Shown: piece by piece, positions 35,633-46,853 of the stretch
Layout: the number at the start of each line of letters is the position of its first letter
Numbering within the stretch: the first letter of the stretch is position 1
From: Elymus sibiricus
Taxonomy: Eukaryota > Streptophyta > Magnoliopsida > Poales > Poaceae
Assembly (NCBI GenBank): GCA_039707655.1
Contig: CM077667.1
Coordinates: forward strand, 541,674,222-541,738,221
DNA: 64,000 nt
Direction: 5' to 3'
Made by a program: the position numbers and the translations under genes
The notes under the pieces: model-generated
The model's database searches: none
What the model was told of the DNA's origin: nothing
Seen by the model: the letters and a program-made list of their open reading frames with translations, nothing else

Positions 35633-36591
35633 GTACTTACAGGAGGGGCTTATCGCCTCCGCAACCTGCCGGACAATCGCCTCGAACCAAACCCATGGAA
35701 CGCAGCTCGTCTTCGGTGCTTTTATGGCTAGATCGGTGTCGTCGTATTTCTTACATTTCTTTTTCTTTTTCCTTTTTCTTTTGAATTCTTTCCTTTCACT
35801 CTTAGCTTTACAGGATCGGATATCATCTCCTAGCCATGTGTTCGGCTAAACCGAGCTTGTCTTAAGTTTTTCGGTATACATCTTTAAATGTCCTATCCGA
35901 AAAAACACCTGGGGGCTTCTTCTAGAAGCCGATTATTATATATTTTGTGCACTGACTCACATGTATTATGCATGCACACTTCCCTTATCATTTTTAAGCA
36001 AATATATGCATCAATTGGACCTAAGATTTTGGCCAAGCTGGGTTGCCTCGCTCCTGTGCTTACCCTCTACGTTCCCGATTGTTCGGCTAGAGGGTAAAGG
36101 GAGCACCTCTGCGATTGTTACGACCGGATCACCCGGATACGTACCTCAGACGGGTGAAGCCGAAAGCTAGCTATCTTAAGGAGAAAATTGGTCGGCCACG
36201 ATAGAAGTAAAAAACTTGTGGTGGTTATCACCATTGCCTGGGATTGTTTTTCCCAAGGAAGCCATTATCCGCATACTAGCAGTATACGTCCATAATATCT
36301 ATGATCTACGTAGGAACCTGAAGGAAGGTACCGATAGAGGAACTATTTTCTTCAGAAGATGTTTCTTACGTTAAGCAGTAATATAACATATCTCCCTATG
36401 CACGTTCTGTCTGTTCGCACCGCATGGCCGGATTGCCTGGTTCCCAGAAATAAGTTCCTTTTGTCGAAGGACATTTGATACGGAAAACTCCCAAGCTCTT
36501 AGCGAGGGAGGCCAAAGCCGATGGCCGGTTAAGACAACGTTTACAACATAGACGGAGCAGTTTTTGATCTAAAGTGCATAGTTACATAGAA
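35633..36591 (+). other. Spacer between Gypsy pol and antisense gene
   Basis: About 960 bases. The first 50 still encode the tail of pol in the original frame (VLTGGAYRLRN). The rest is T-rich and then balanced noncoding DNA, with no domain seen on either strand. Confidence 0.55.
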
Positions 36592-39347
36592 TCAAACACC
36601 GGGCTGCTGGTCAAGATTATCTATTAAAGTATCCAGGGCGCAATCTTCTTGCGAAAGATGAGCGGTGGGCATCACTTGGTCGTAAACCAAGTGAAGCGGC
36701 ACTTCTTGCCCATCCGTCCCTACCGGCCCAACCCGAGCCATATGCTCTGGGTTAAGTTTGGTAAAGCGGGTCTTGACCATCGCCCACGCCTCCCGCGCTC
36801 CCTCTCGACAAGCCGATGTCTTCCATCACTCAAAACGACATCGGGCTCCTTTAAACTGGTCAGCTAACTTGGACATCCCTTCTGGAAGCGCCTCGGCAGG
36901 CCAGAGTGCTTTGGCCATACTCTTCATGGCTCTCCGAGCCCGCTCATATGTACGACGGACAAGTCCTTCAGTAAGTTCCCTCTGAATGATCCGATTTCTT
37001 CCTCGGGACGCCCGGTCAACATGCCCCTCTGTAATCTCTGGTTCTCTTCCTGGGTTTGAGCCAATTGAGTTTTCAAGCTCTCAAGTTCTTCGGCTTGCCG
37101 CTGGATTTCCGCCTTAAGCCGGTTCTTTTCTTCAAGACTTCGGGTCAGCACACGGTGGCCAGCCTCTTGTTGAGATTCGGCATACCTCTGAGATTGTCGG
37201 GCCGCATCCAAATCTTCCTGCAACTGCCCTATGGATGCAGCTGCTATAAAGTACTCTCTTATCAGTACGGGAATGTCGAATAAATTCGGCAAATCGACAT
37301 ACTCACCGTGCGCCTCTCGGGTGAAATTCTTCACTTGCTCAAGCTCGGCCTTCACGGTCTCTACCTGTGTTCGGCTCACCTCGAGCTCCTCGGCCAACTT
37401 CTCATTTTGCTGCCTTGAAGCCTACATTATCAGTAAAACATTATTCGGATCCTTAACTCGGCCGTTCCGGCCAAATCAAGGCTCGGGGGCTATTGGATTA
37501 ATATTTGTGTTCGGTTGTTAAAACCGATTACTCACCTCCAGGCTGGACGATATCAGCTTAGCGGCTCCCTCAAGCCTAGCTCGGGCAGCTCCGATGTATG
37601 CATCCACCGAACTTAGGGCATTAAACTCTTGACCGGAAAACACTTGGTGGCGCAGGGCTTCCTTTCGCCGCTGGTGATTCATTGCACTCTCTACCTCGGA
37701 GTTAGTGACCGAGACGTCCCCGGAGTCTTCAGGGGGCTGATCTGTCACAGGGGCTTCCGCGTCAAGTTCGGCCTGAACAGAAGACCTTGGTTCATGATGG
37801 TTTCCTGGCACCTCGGCGGCGTTCCCAGAAGAAGGTGGTTGTACTCGTCTCCTGAGTATTTCGACACGAGAATTCTATGAGTACTTGTTGCAATCATGAC
37901 AGTGGCCGGAATAAACGGTTAAATAAAGTACCTCTTGGTTGAGTGCACGGTCGAGGTGGTCCCCGCGGTGGCCTCACGAGGAGGATTCCCGCTGTTGCTC
38001 AGTACGGGCCCTGCTGCCGTAGTTCGACGCGTGGACCGACGACCCTTGGGGATCGGCACACTCGGGTTGGCAGGGTTCGCTCGCCCCTTACGGGAAGAGG
38101 CCTTTTTTTTACCAGTGGTGGAATAAGGGAGTGGTCCGGGGTGATCGGCTAGAAGAGCCACCTTGGAGCCGTCAAGGCTCTCCTGGTAAAAGACCACGTC
38201 CTCATATTCAATTGATAGCTCCGGATCGTCCTGGAATCCGGGATCGTCGTCATGAGAATAACTCTCTGGTTGAGGCGCCGGACAGTTAACTATCTCGACC
38301 CAGCGCCTCCAATTCTGTTCGGACAGATTGAAAGTTTCGATCAGAAGGATTATACATAAATATCCGAACCCAGAAAACAAAGCCAAGGGCTTACCCATTC
38401 GATGGGGTTATGACTCGAATAGCCATCCTTGGCTGACAGTCGAGCGAAATCTTCTTTTTCCCCTTTGAAAAGATTGGCCAGTATGGCCGCCATTGCCGCC
38501 TGATTGGCGGGACCCTGCCGTTGGGAACAGGTGGTGTCACTTGTTCCGTTGTAACGCCACAGGGGGTGTATTCTCTGCTGAAGGGGTTGAACGCAACGAG
38601 CAATGACGGTTGCCATCACGTCAATGATGGTTAACTTACTATGAACTAGTAGCCTCACTTGGGCGGCTAGGCGTTTTACTTTGGCACTTTCCTCTTGGGA
38701 CAGACTCTTCGGTCACCAGTTGAACCTTTTCTTCAAAGGAGCATCGGAGTATTCGGGCAGACCCCTCCGAGCTGGATCGAACAAGGGAACGTCCTCAATA
38801 TAGAACCATTTCGAGGTCCATTCTTCGGACTCTTTCTTCGGAGTCCCCACGGGATACCCCGTCCCGGCTATACGCCATACTTCGGCTCTGCCCACTTCCC
38901 GAATCGTCCCGCCCCAAGTACGGGGGACAAGGCAGAAGTACCTCCTCCATAAGCCAAAATGGGCCTCACAGCCCAAGAACATCTCGCAGAGGGCGACAAA
39001 GCCCGAAATGTGCAGGATGGATCCGGGAGTGAGATGATGGAGATGGATCCCGTAAAATTCCAATAGTCCCCTCAGGAAAGGATAGATGGGGAATCCTAGG
39101 CCCCGTAGGAGGAAAGGCACGAAACATACCCGCTCTCCCTTGTGTGGAACAGGGAAATTCTCTGCGAAGGCTTCACCGTCAGAAGAAGTTAATCCGGCGC
39201 GGGTAAATGCCAGATCCGAGGCGGGAAGATAGCCCTGGGTCTCAAGGTTGCGTAGCCGGAGGAGAGATACTGAACAACTTGCCCAATCTTCGGGAAGGGG
39301 GCCATGAGGACGCGAGGAGGCGAGGAGGAGCCAGGGATGCTCGCCAT
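36592..39347 (-). pseudogene. Antisense gene of the younger Gypsy (Transposase_28-type protein)
   Basis: Minus-strand coding pieces lie between pol and the 3' LTR, opposite to gag-pol. From the 5' side: a possible ATG at 39347; then 38713-39250 with PVPHKGERVCFVPFLLRG, LLEFYGIHLHHLTPGSILHI and FVALCEMFLGCEAHFGLW, the signature of the Pfam family called putative gypsy type transposon (PF04195); a TGA at 38713 where the reading continues (SLSQEESAKVKRLAAQVR) to 38355; an acidic exon 37935-38300; 37518-37811; and a coiled-coil exon 36924-37397 rich in Glu, Gln and Leu. Gaps between pieces look like introns or frameshifts. Its biochemical role is unknown. Confidence 0.75.
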
Positions 39348-39689
39348 GTCTTCAAAGCTTTTCGCTTGGGGCTTTTCGATGGTGAGGAAGAGGAAGAGGA
39401 AGGGGTTGCCTAAGCCACGACCCAGCCTGCTTAAATGGGCAGTTCCTCCCCTTTGTTTGCACGAAGGGCAGTCCTGTAAAAGGCTGATGGGTCGCCCGTC
39501 TCCTGTTGGCGCGCAGGGATCAAGGGGGTGGTGGAGTTAATGTTGTGGGCCACGCGGCGTCTCGACGATCGAAGAGCTCACTAGTGACCGGATTATTTTT
39601 TACCGAATAGAGAGGGGGAGAAGAACTCGCCTCGCAAGCCGAAGACTTCGGGAGCACAGGACCGTCCGGACTGCATACCTCGGCATTGG

Positions 39690-39708
39690 AGGCTAGTTCG
39701 GGGGCTAC
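39690..39708 (+). other. Polypurine tract of younger Gypsy
   Basis: AGGCTAGTTCGGGGGCTAC, just before the 3' LTR. Confidence 0.55.
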
Positions 39709-40179
39709 TGAGGGAGTCCTGGATTAAGGGTCCTCGGACTACCGGCCTGTTCCCTATGGGCCGGACTCGTGGGCCACTCGTTGGAGGAGCGGACTGACCA
39801 AATACCCCGTGATCAAGGAGGAAACCTAAGCAGCCGTGGCGTGCCCTTCAAGATAAAGATGGTAGAATAGGCATGTTTACTCCTTGGACACGCGGCCGAC
39901 TATGTGTAACCCTAGGGACCCCTGGTGTCGATATAAACCAGAGGGTTTAGTTTGTAGAGGCTAGGTGAACTCATCTAGGGTTTAGCAACTTGATCTCGAG
40001 GTAGATCGACTCTATAATCTTCATACACGTCAATATAATCAAGGAGGACGTAGGGTTTTACCTCCACAAGAGGGCCCGAACCTGGGTAAACATCGTCTCC
40101 TTCGTCTCCTGTTACCCATCGATCCTAATCCCACAGCTCAGGACCCCCTACCCGAGATCCGCCAGTTTTGACACCGACA
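39709..40179 (+). mobile_element. 3' LTR of younger Gypsy
   Basis: 471 bp, ending TTTTGACACCGACA. Relative to the 5' LTR it has a 9-base tandem duplication around CATCGTCTCCTTCGTCTCC and about 15 substitutions (roughly 3%). Confidence 0.9.
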
Positions 40180-40869
40180 CCCACCCACCCCAAGGATCAC
40201 ATGGGCCTAGGAGGTGGCGCACCAGCCCCTGGCGGGCTGGCCGGCCAGCCCGCCCTTGCGCAAGGGGTGGGAGAGGGGCCAAGTGGGAGGAGTCCTTCTA
40301 GGAGTCCACCTCCCTCGTGGGAGGTGGACTCCTCCCTTGGTTCGGCCAACCCTAGGGGAAACCCTAGGGCGCCAGCCCATCCCCTCCCTCCTATATATAT
40401 TGGAAGGGAGAGAGGGTAGCCGCACCCCAAGCCACGGTGCATCCCTCTCTCCCCCCACTAGATCGTCTCCTCCTCTAGATAAATTCGACGGTGCTTGGCG
40501 AAGCCCTCCCAGATCAGCTCCACCACCACCGTCACCACGCCGTCGTGCTGCCAGAGTACTCATCTACCTCTCCGCTCCCTCTTGCTAGATCAGGAAGGCG
40601 GAGATCGTCATCGAGCTGTACGTGTGCTGAACGCGGAGGTGTCGTCCGTTCGGCGCTAGATCGGGACGGATCGTGATTGGATCGCGGGACGGCTTGCGAT
40701 TTGGATCGCGAAGACGTTCGACTACATCAACCGCGTTTCTTAACGCTTCCCGCTTAGCGATCTACAAGGGTACATAGATCCACTCTCCCTCTCGTGGATG
40801 CTCATCACCATGGATAGATCTTGCGTGTGCGTAGGAAAAAGTTTGTTTCCCATGCAACGTTTCCCAACA
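40180..40869 (+). mobile_element. Copia LTR C, right part
   Basis: Continues LTR C after the Gypsy insertion (the first five bases are the TSD CCCAC), with TATATATA at 40392-40399, and ends TTTCCCAACA. It lacks eight bases near 40248 that LTRs A and B have. With the left part the LTR is about 1771 bp. Confidence 0.9.
40392..40399 (+). promoter_or_regulatory. TATA box, Copia LTR C
   Basis: TATATATA followed by TTGGAAGGG, as in the other two LTRs. Confidence 0.5.
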
Positions 40870-41249
40870 CTCTCCACCTGATTGGTTGCCGAGATGTATA
40901 ACAACATTGGCTTGTTGGGGTGCGGTATTGCTAGGACAAGATTGGTCGACAATAGTGCTTTAATTTCTTCCAGAGCTGAGGTGGCCTTGGGAGTCCACTT
41001 AAAGCCCTGATCTATTTAAGTAGCCGGTAAAAGGGCAATGCCTTCTCTCCGAGGCGGGATATGAAACGGCTCAGGGAGGCGTCACATCCAGCTAATCTTT
41101 GGAGATCTCGGAGTTCGGTAAGTGCCTTGAGCTTATCCAGTGCCCTGATCTTGTCAGGGTTTGCCTCAATTCCTCTGGTAAACGATGAACCCGAGGAGCT
41201 TTCCGGATGTGACGCGGAAGACACACTTTTCCGGATTCAGTTTGATGGC
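40870..41249 (-). pseudogene. Old Gypsy piece 2: end of RT and connection
   Basis: Minus-strand pol fragment: IKLNPEKCVF, IEANPDKIRALDKLKAL, DLQRLAGCDASLSRFI, SRLGEKALPFYRLLK and MLLYISATNQVE. Each block has a counterpart in the younger Gypsy pol at 33160-33530. The left edge stops inside the block after NQVE and the continuation (STILIVK, then VQRPVHYDSEVLNP) is found at 14496 across the Copia array. The right edge is the CACTA insertion. Several frameshifts and a stop are present. Confidence 0.85.
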
Positions 41250-41781
41250 CACTACTAGGAAAAGGGTTATAGGTGGCCCCAAATGAGTGGCGGGCACGGC
41301 CAGTCACCCGCCACTGTTATTTTGGAAAACTTGCAATGGAGGGTTCTAGCAAATGCTTGCCACTGTTGTACATGTAACTGCAGCGGGCACTCGTGAGGAC
41401 CCGCTGGTGCTAAAAGTTTGCTAGTTTCTTCATGGCCAAAAAGCAGTTGTGACGGGCGCGGAAAACGACCCGCCGCTGGTTCGTCGCTCATCAATGGAGG
41501 GCGCTGCCTAGCGGCCACCACAGCTATAGTTGGGTGACCCGCGCCCACCAGTTCAAAACTTTTTCTAAGTTTGAAGTGACGGATACCATTTTGTGCCCGG
41601 TATATTTGGTTTCCCTGACACCTACCACGCATATATAGTTGTGGCAGCCACTATCTGTCGCCCGTCACTGGTATACATGACCATATCCATTGCGCCCCCA
41701 CCTAACGATAGATCTTATCCATCCAGACACAAGTCTTTCTCCCCTCTGACTCTCTATCGCTTCGCCGCCATTGCCAGCATC

Positions 41782-41922
41782 ATGGCGTCGTCTGTCGCTA
41801 GTGGCAAGGTCGTGGTCCGCCGCCTCGAACAATGTTGCGGATCCAATCTTCCCCATTGCCTGCGTTGTATGTCACCGCCTCAAAGTTGGTCATCCTCGCC
41901 ATGCAATGCTACCTCCAACTAA
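41782..41922 (+). pseudogene. Possible first exon in CACTA 1
   Basis: A short GC-rich plus-strand frame starting MASSVASGKVVVRRLEQC follows the subterminal repeats. Position and composition fit a 5' exon of the element gene. I recognise no domain, and the 47-residue frame then stops. Other frames across 41832-42131 are also open. Confidence 0.3.
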
Positions 41923-42812
41923 TTCCCCGTGACCGTCGCCCGAGCCATCCTCCGTGTCCAACCTCATCCGCATCTCTGTCGAACTCGTTGTCCGCCTCCG
42001 CCTCCATCATTGTCCTCCTTGTCCTGCCCGCCGTCCGACTCCGCTCCGTTAAGCATACCTCCCTTCTCTTTGTTAATGGAATTTCTAGTTATTCTCATTA
42101 TTGTACTTGTACATTAGCAGCATTTTGTTAGTGTAGTTAAAAAAATATATGATCTATGACGTCTTAAATTTGTAATCAACATATAGTACAATATTTTATT
42201 CATGATGCAGGTATGCATAATGAGTGCCAATGTTTTCACTAAACATGGATTAAGTTCTGTTCCGCTTAATTTCAGACACTCAATATGTCCAATTTCTATC
42301 AAAAGTCATGCCGATTTTTTTCTGTAAATTTGTTACATTTTATGGATGAGCTACTTAATTTCATTATCCGTCGGGTGGACAATACTCACTCTTAATCCAC
42401 TTATACTTTTGTAAAGCAGGAGGAGAAGATGAAGGATGACCATCACCTTCAGTCGTAAATACAATGAGTGAGTGTACAACATATATGCAAGAACTTGAGA
42501 GATGAACCAACTGTTTTCGTAGGGTGTCATTCCTCTCCCTCTTCTTCCTCTAAGACCTTGGTAAAGCAGGAAAAGAGGGGGAAGAACGACCATCACCGAT
42601 GGTCAAAGTACCCAACATAAGAGCGAGAAATGTCTACCCGAAGGAGAAATATGGAGTGTTATCATAAAATTTCTATCTTTTTTATTGTCATAAATCTTCT
42701 TTCATAAAAATCTCTTTTATCTAATTGTCAACATGTTAATATGAGAAGCCGAGACGCCTCGTTAGGACTCCTACACCCGTAGATGGAACTCCTACTGTTG
42801 TAGACCGCAAGG

Positions 42813-43037
42813 GTGGCTCGGTACACGAAGATTGTGGTCTCCTATGTCGAGAGAGCTCGAGCAGCCACCGAGAGTGCTACAGCATATGCCGAGAGTGCAA
42901 GAACGGCAGCTGAGAGCACAAGAGCAGCCACCGAGAGTGCGCGAGCAACTAATGAGAGTGCGCGAGTAGATGTCGAAGCTGTGATGACCAGCCAAACCGA
43001 GATCACGAAGATGATGAAAGGCGAGGAGAGCGCATGA
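42813..43037 (+). pseudogene. CACTA 1 heptad-repeat coding fragment
   Basis: A 74-codon plus-strand frame, largely built from a 7-residue unit like ARAATES (ARTAAES, TRAATES, ARATNES), encoded by a degenerate 21 bp tandem repeat (about 42855-42975). It ends with TSQTEITKMMKGEESA. Ala/Glu/Ser heptads suggest an alpha-helical or coiled-coil segment. It lies upstream of the viroplasmin-like exon in the same orientation and may belong to the same gene. Confidence 0.5.
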
Positions 43038-43254
43038 TGGAGCTGAACTATTACTTCTGAACAACTAGTGCACTACCTTTATGTGATCTATATATATGAT
43101 TGATGCGTGTGAACATAATTTATATGTTGCTATGATGAAGCAAAAAATGTGCTTTCGTACTACTAGTGTAACGTGAAGATTGTTGTATGACTTTGCTCTA
43201 TGTGATTGGATAACTATGAAATTGACTTGTTATCTTGTTTATTTATCTTCGTAG

Positions 43255-43400
43255 ATGATGAAGTGGAACTGGTATGTGGTGTACACCGGGAGAAATCCAG
43301 GCATTTATGATTATGGGAAAAATGCAATGAACAAGTAGACGGTTACAGGAACAACTTCTATAAAGGATATATGACTGAAAAGAAGCAAAGGATGGTTAAG
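43255..43400 (+). pseudogene. CACTA 1 exon resembling the RNase H1 N-terminal (Cauli_VI) domain
   Basis: After a splice-acceptor-like CTTCGTAG, the plus strand encodes WYVVYTGRNPGIYDYGK, then with a one-base shift CNEQVDGYRNNFYKGYMT. The W-Y-V-V...G...P-G-I-Y...C-x-E-Q-V-x-G-Y...F-Y-K-G-Y pattern is the short hybrid-binding domain found at the N-terminus of eukaryotic RNase H1 and in the caulimovirus viroplasmin family (PF01693). The domain binds RNA-DNA hybrids or double-stranded RNA. The frameshift makes it a relic. Length (about 45 residues) fits the family. Confidence 0.65.
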
Positions 43401-43981
43401 CCAACTATGTCTGTAAAGAGAAAATCAACTATAAAAAAATGCAAGACCGTATGAACAAGTGGACGAGTTCAGAATTTGATTATCTTTATCCAGTTCATTG
43501 TCATTATGGTGTTGTTGTTATCATGAGGTCTTGTATGTATGTAACATGTGGGAGGCTTCGCTGAGAAGTCTATGTGCACTAACGATGTTACGTGACTTGT
43601 CGTACTCACTCTAATGCACACATATATTTGTAGTATTTGGATTATTGTTATGTTAAATGTAATGTGTATGATCACTTACATAATGTGATTGTTGTAATGT
43701 GTATTGGCTGTTGTTTACTGTCAATTTTCAGGTTTGTGTTGGTGGGTGAACAAGTAGCTATGGTGGGTGCCCCACACGGCCCGCCAAAATTATCAATATA
43801 ATACAATGGTGGGCATCGAGACAGACCCGCCACTGCAGAGACTCTACTAGTGCCGGGCAGGCGCCCGCCACTAATGCCATTATAGCAATGGAGGGAGGTC
43901 AGTGGCGGGCACCCCTGGGAGACTCGTCCGCCACTGTTGTGCTTTTCCCGCCAGTCATTGCTAGGCGTTCCTGTAGTAGTG

Positions 43982-45302
43982 GGTATATGCATGGAGGATT
44001 TTGAACGTCTTGTACTAGTCATCAATCAGAGTGTCAACTTACCTGGTTTTAACAACCATATTGTCCACATGAGCCTCGATAGTTTTGCCGATCAGTGGAT
44101 GTAGGCAAGTTTGTATCATTCGCTGGTAAGTGGGATCATCGTTTTTGAACTCAAAGGGCATAGTATTGAAGCAAAATGGGCCATAGGGAGTAATGAAAAT
44201 TGTCGCTTCCTAGTCGGATTCCTTCATCCCGATCTGGTGATATCCCGAGTATGCATCCTGAAAACATAGCAGGTCATGCCCAGCTGTAGAATTGACGATT
44301 TGGTCGATCTGAGGTAGAGTAAAAGTGTCCTTAGGATAGGCTTTGTTGACTTCTTTGAAATCCATGCACATGCGCCATGATTTGTCAATTTTGGGCACCA
44401 TTACTATGTTTGCAACCATTCTGAGTGTTTGACTTCTCAGATAAATCCGGCATCCAGTAATTTGGCTAGTTCTTCCCGTATGGCTTGTCGTTTGGGCTTA
44501 GAGAACCTTCGCAGCGCCTGCTTGACTGGTTTGAATACGTAAAATATATTGAGGCTATCCTTGGCGAGGTCCTTGGGGTTGCCTGGTAAATAAGAGGGAT
44601 GCCAGGAAAATATATCCCAGTTTGCTTGAAGAAAACTACGGAGTGTCGTGTCTAGCCTGGCATCCAAGCTACTTCCAATGGAGGTTGTCTTTGATGGGTC
44701 GTCGAGATGGACTTCGAACTTGAAAATCTCATTAGCCATTTTGAAAGATGTTGATTTGGAGCGTTTGTCAAGAATGATGTCGTCCTTGTTAACGGTCGAA
44801 CGTAGCTCGAATAACTCCTCGGATTCGGACTCAAGGGCTAAAGTTGCAATCTTGTCCTTGGGTCTTAGTGACTGCTCAAGGTTTGTTTTTACTGTAATCA
44901 TGTCATTTAGCACTGGCATCTTTTGTTTCAAATACACGTAAGGGGGTACATTGTGCAACTCAGCGAACGCGGCTCCCCCGAGCAGTGCATGGAAACTGCT
45001 CTGAAACATAACTATGTGGAAGATCGACTACTCGACTCGATAATTATCGGGTGTTCCGAAGACCACATCGGGCGTGACTTTTCGTCTGCACCGTGCTTCT
45101 TTCCCGGGCACTATACCAATGAAAGTTATCCTACTCGGTCGGATCTGGGGTCTTTCAAACTACATCTTTTGCAAAGTATCTTCATAGATGAGGTTGAGGT
45201 TGCTACCTTCGTCCATTAGGACCTTGGACAAATAGTAACTGTCAATGATAGGGTCGAGGACGATAGCCGCAACTCCTCGGTTGTGGACTCCTATAGGTTG
45301 AT
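43982..45302 (-). pseudogene. Old Gypsy piece 3: protease to RT
   Basis: Minus-strand pol. From the 5' side: QPIGVHNRGVAAIVLDPI, protease VLMDEGSNLNLIYEDTLQ (usual GG is EG), WDIFSWHPSYLPG, KLLDAGFI, WRMCMDFKEVNKAYPKD, FQDAYSGYHQIGMKESD, stop, and the active-site block AHVDNMVVKT, where the family has YVDD. Both aspartate-block changes and several stops show long decay. The right edge is the TTGAT target of the non-autonomous Gypsy and the reading continues at 58548. The left edge is CACTA 1. Confidence 0.88.
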
Positions 45303-46853
45303 TGCTACTTGTGAATTGCGTTGGGTTTTTCCGCGAGGAGGAAGGGTGAAGCAATATAGTAGCAGTAAGTATTTCCCTCAATGAGAACCAAGGTTATCGA
45401 ACCAGTAGGAGAATGAAAACAAAATCTCGTCGTCAGCACCTACACACACAAAACCAAAGACTTGCACCCAACGCAGGAAAGAGGGTTGTCAAGCCCCTTG
45501 AACTCGTTGCTTGCAAGGATTAATTTTGATAGAGATGGATGATAAAAAAAACAAGTAATAAAAGGTAGCAAGGTATTTTTAGATTTTTAGTAAATATGTT
45601 TAAGTAGACCCCGGGGGCATAGGTTTCACTAGAGGCTTCTCTCTTGAATAGCATACGGTGAGTAAACAAATTACTATTGGGCAATTGACAGAATAGCGCA
45701 TAGTTATGACATGTTATTCACAACAATGACCATGTATATAGGCACCACGTCCATAAACAAGTAGATCGAAACGATCCTGCATCTACTACTATTACTCTAC
45801 TTAGAGGGCGCTTCTATGCTTGCCTCTCTAGGTATTAAGTTCATGACAAACAGAGTAATGCTTGGAGCAAGATGACATGATGTAGACAAAGTAAACTCAA
45901 GAAATATGAGTAGGCAACGTTGTTTTATCCTTAATGGCAACAATACAAGTATGTGTCTTATCCCTTTCTGTCGCTGGGATATAGAACACCGCAAGATTGA
46001 ACCCATTACAATGCACCACTCCCACCGAAGATAAATCATTCTAGTTGGCCAAAACCAAACGGATAGATCGGAGAGAAATATGAAGCTATAACAATCATGC
46101 ACAATAGAATTCAGAAAAGACTCAATTACTTCCAATGAATAATCTGAGCATAAACCCACAATTCATCGGATCCCAACAAGCACACCGCAAAAAAGGGTTC
46201 CATCGGATAGATCACGCAGGAATCGCAACAAACATGGTATTGAAGATCATAGGGAGAGAAGAAGCCATCTAGGTTCTACGTATGGACACATAGGTCTATG
46301 GTGGACTACTCACACATCATCATGGAGGTAGCAAGGTTGATGTAGACGGCCTCTGTGATCGATTCCCACTCCGACAGGGCACCGGAAAAGGTTTCCAGGT
46401 GGGATCGCGGCAGAACATACACTTGGGGCGGCAGAAAAATTGTTTCTGGTTGCTCTTTGGTGTTTTCGGAATATTTAAGAATTTATAGAAGTGGAATCAG
46501 GTCACGGGGCTTGCGAGGGGGCCGCAAGCTTGGTGGGCGCTCCCTGGGTGTAGGGTGCGCCCTCCAGGCTTGTGCCTCCTCGTGCGGCTTCCGGACTCCT
46601 CCCAAAGCTTCGTGGGTCCAAAATTGTCCAGAAAAAATCACCAAAAAGTTTCATCATATTTAGACTCCGTTTGGTATTGATTTTCTTCAAAGTCAAAAAC
46701 ACGCAAAAACAGGAACTGGCACTAGGCACTTGGTTAATAGGTTAGTCCCAAAAATTGATATAAAATAACATATTATTAAATACAAAGTATCCAAGATTCA
46801 TAATATAATAGCATGGAACAATCAAAAATTATAAATACGTTGGAGACATATTA
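45303..46853 (-). mobile_element. 3' LTR of the non-autonomous Gypsy
   Basis: 1551 bp, minus orientation. It shares with 55484-58547 the blocks GTTGCGTTGGGTTTTT, GGAAGGGTGAAGCAATATA, CAGCACCTAC and ACGCGCAAAAAC-like motifs in order. A TATAAAT lies at 46481-46487 on the minus strand. Confidence 0.85.

Larger units (their letters stand above)
29725..40179 (+). mobile_element. Younger Gypsy element inside Copia LTR C
   Basis: A complete 10.45 kb LTR retrotransposon, TGAGGGAGTCCTGG to TTTTGACACCGACA, with perfect 5 bp TSD CCCAC (29720-29724 and 40180-40184). Removing it restores the sequence seen in LTR A. LTRs are about 463 and 471 bp. It has gag, a broken pol on the plus strand, and a separate antisense gene between pol and the 3' LTR. 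The LTR termini recall the Fatima-like Gypsy group of wheat. It is the youngest layer in this part of the nest. Confidence 0.93.
14497..40869 (+). mobile_element. Tandem Copia array (Angela/BARE type): LTR-int-LTR-int-LTR
   Basis: Three LTRs (14497-16274, 21568-23345, 28639-40869 minus an insert) alternate with two internal regions (16275-21567 and 23346-28638), both 5293 bp long. The third LTR is split by a Gypsy element. Only the outermost ends touch old-Gypsy sequence, with candidate 5 bp TSDs CTCAC (14492-14496) and CTCTC (40870-40874), one mismatch. This fits one insertion later converted to a tandem by unequal LTR recombination. LTR and internal sizes fit the BARE-1/WIS/Angela group. 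Confidence 0.9.
41250..43981 (+). mobile_element. CACTA element 1
   Basis: 2732 bp. Left end CACTACTAGGAAAAGGG; right end, reverse-complemented, CACTACTACAGGAACGCC. Flanks are GGC and GGT, a 3 bp TSD with one mismatch, and removing the element restores a continuous old-Gypsy reading (HAY-TIKLNP). Subterminal regions hold many direct and inverted copies of AGTGGCGGGC / CCGCCACT. It has only fragments of coding sequence and no recognisable TNPD transposase, so it is non-autonomous. Confidence 0.88.
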
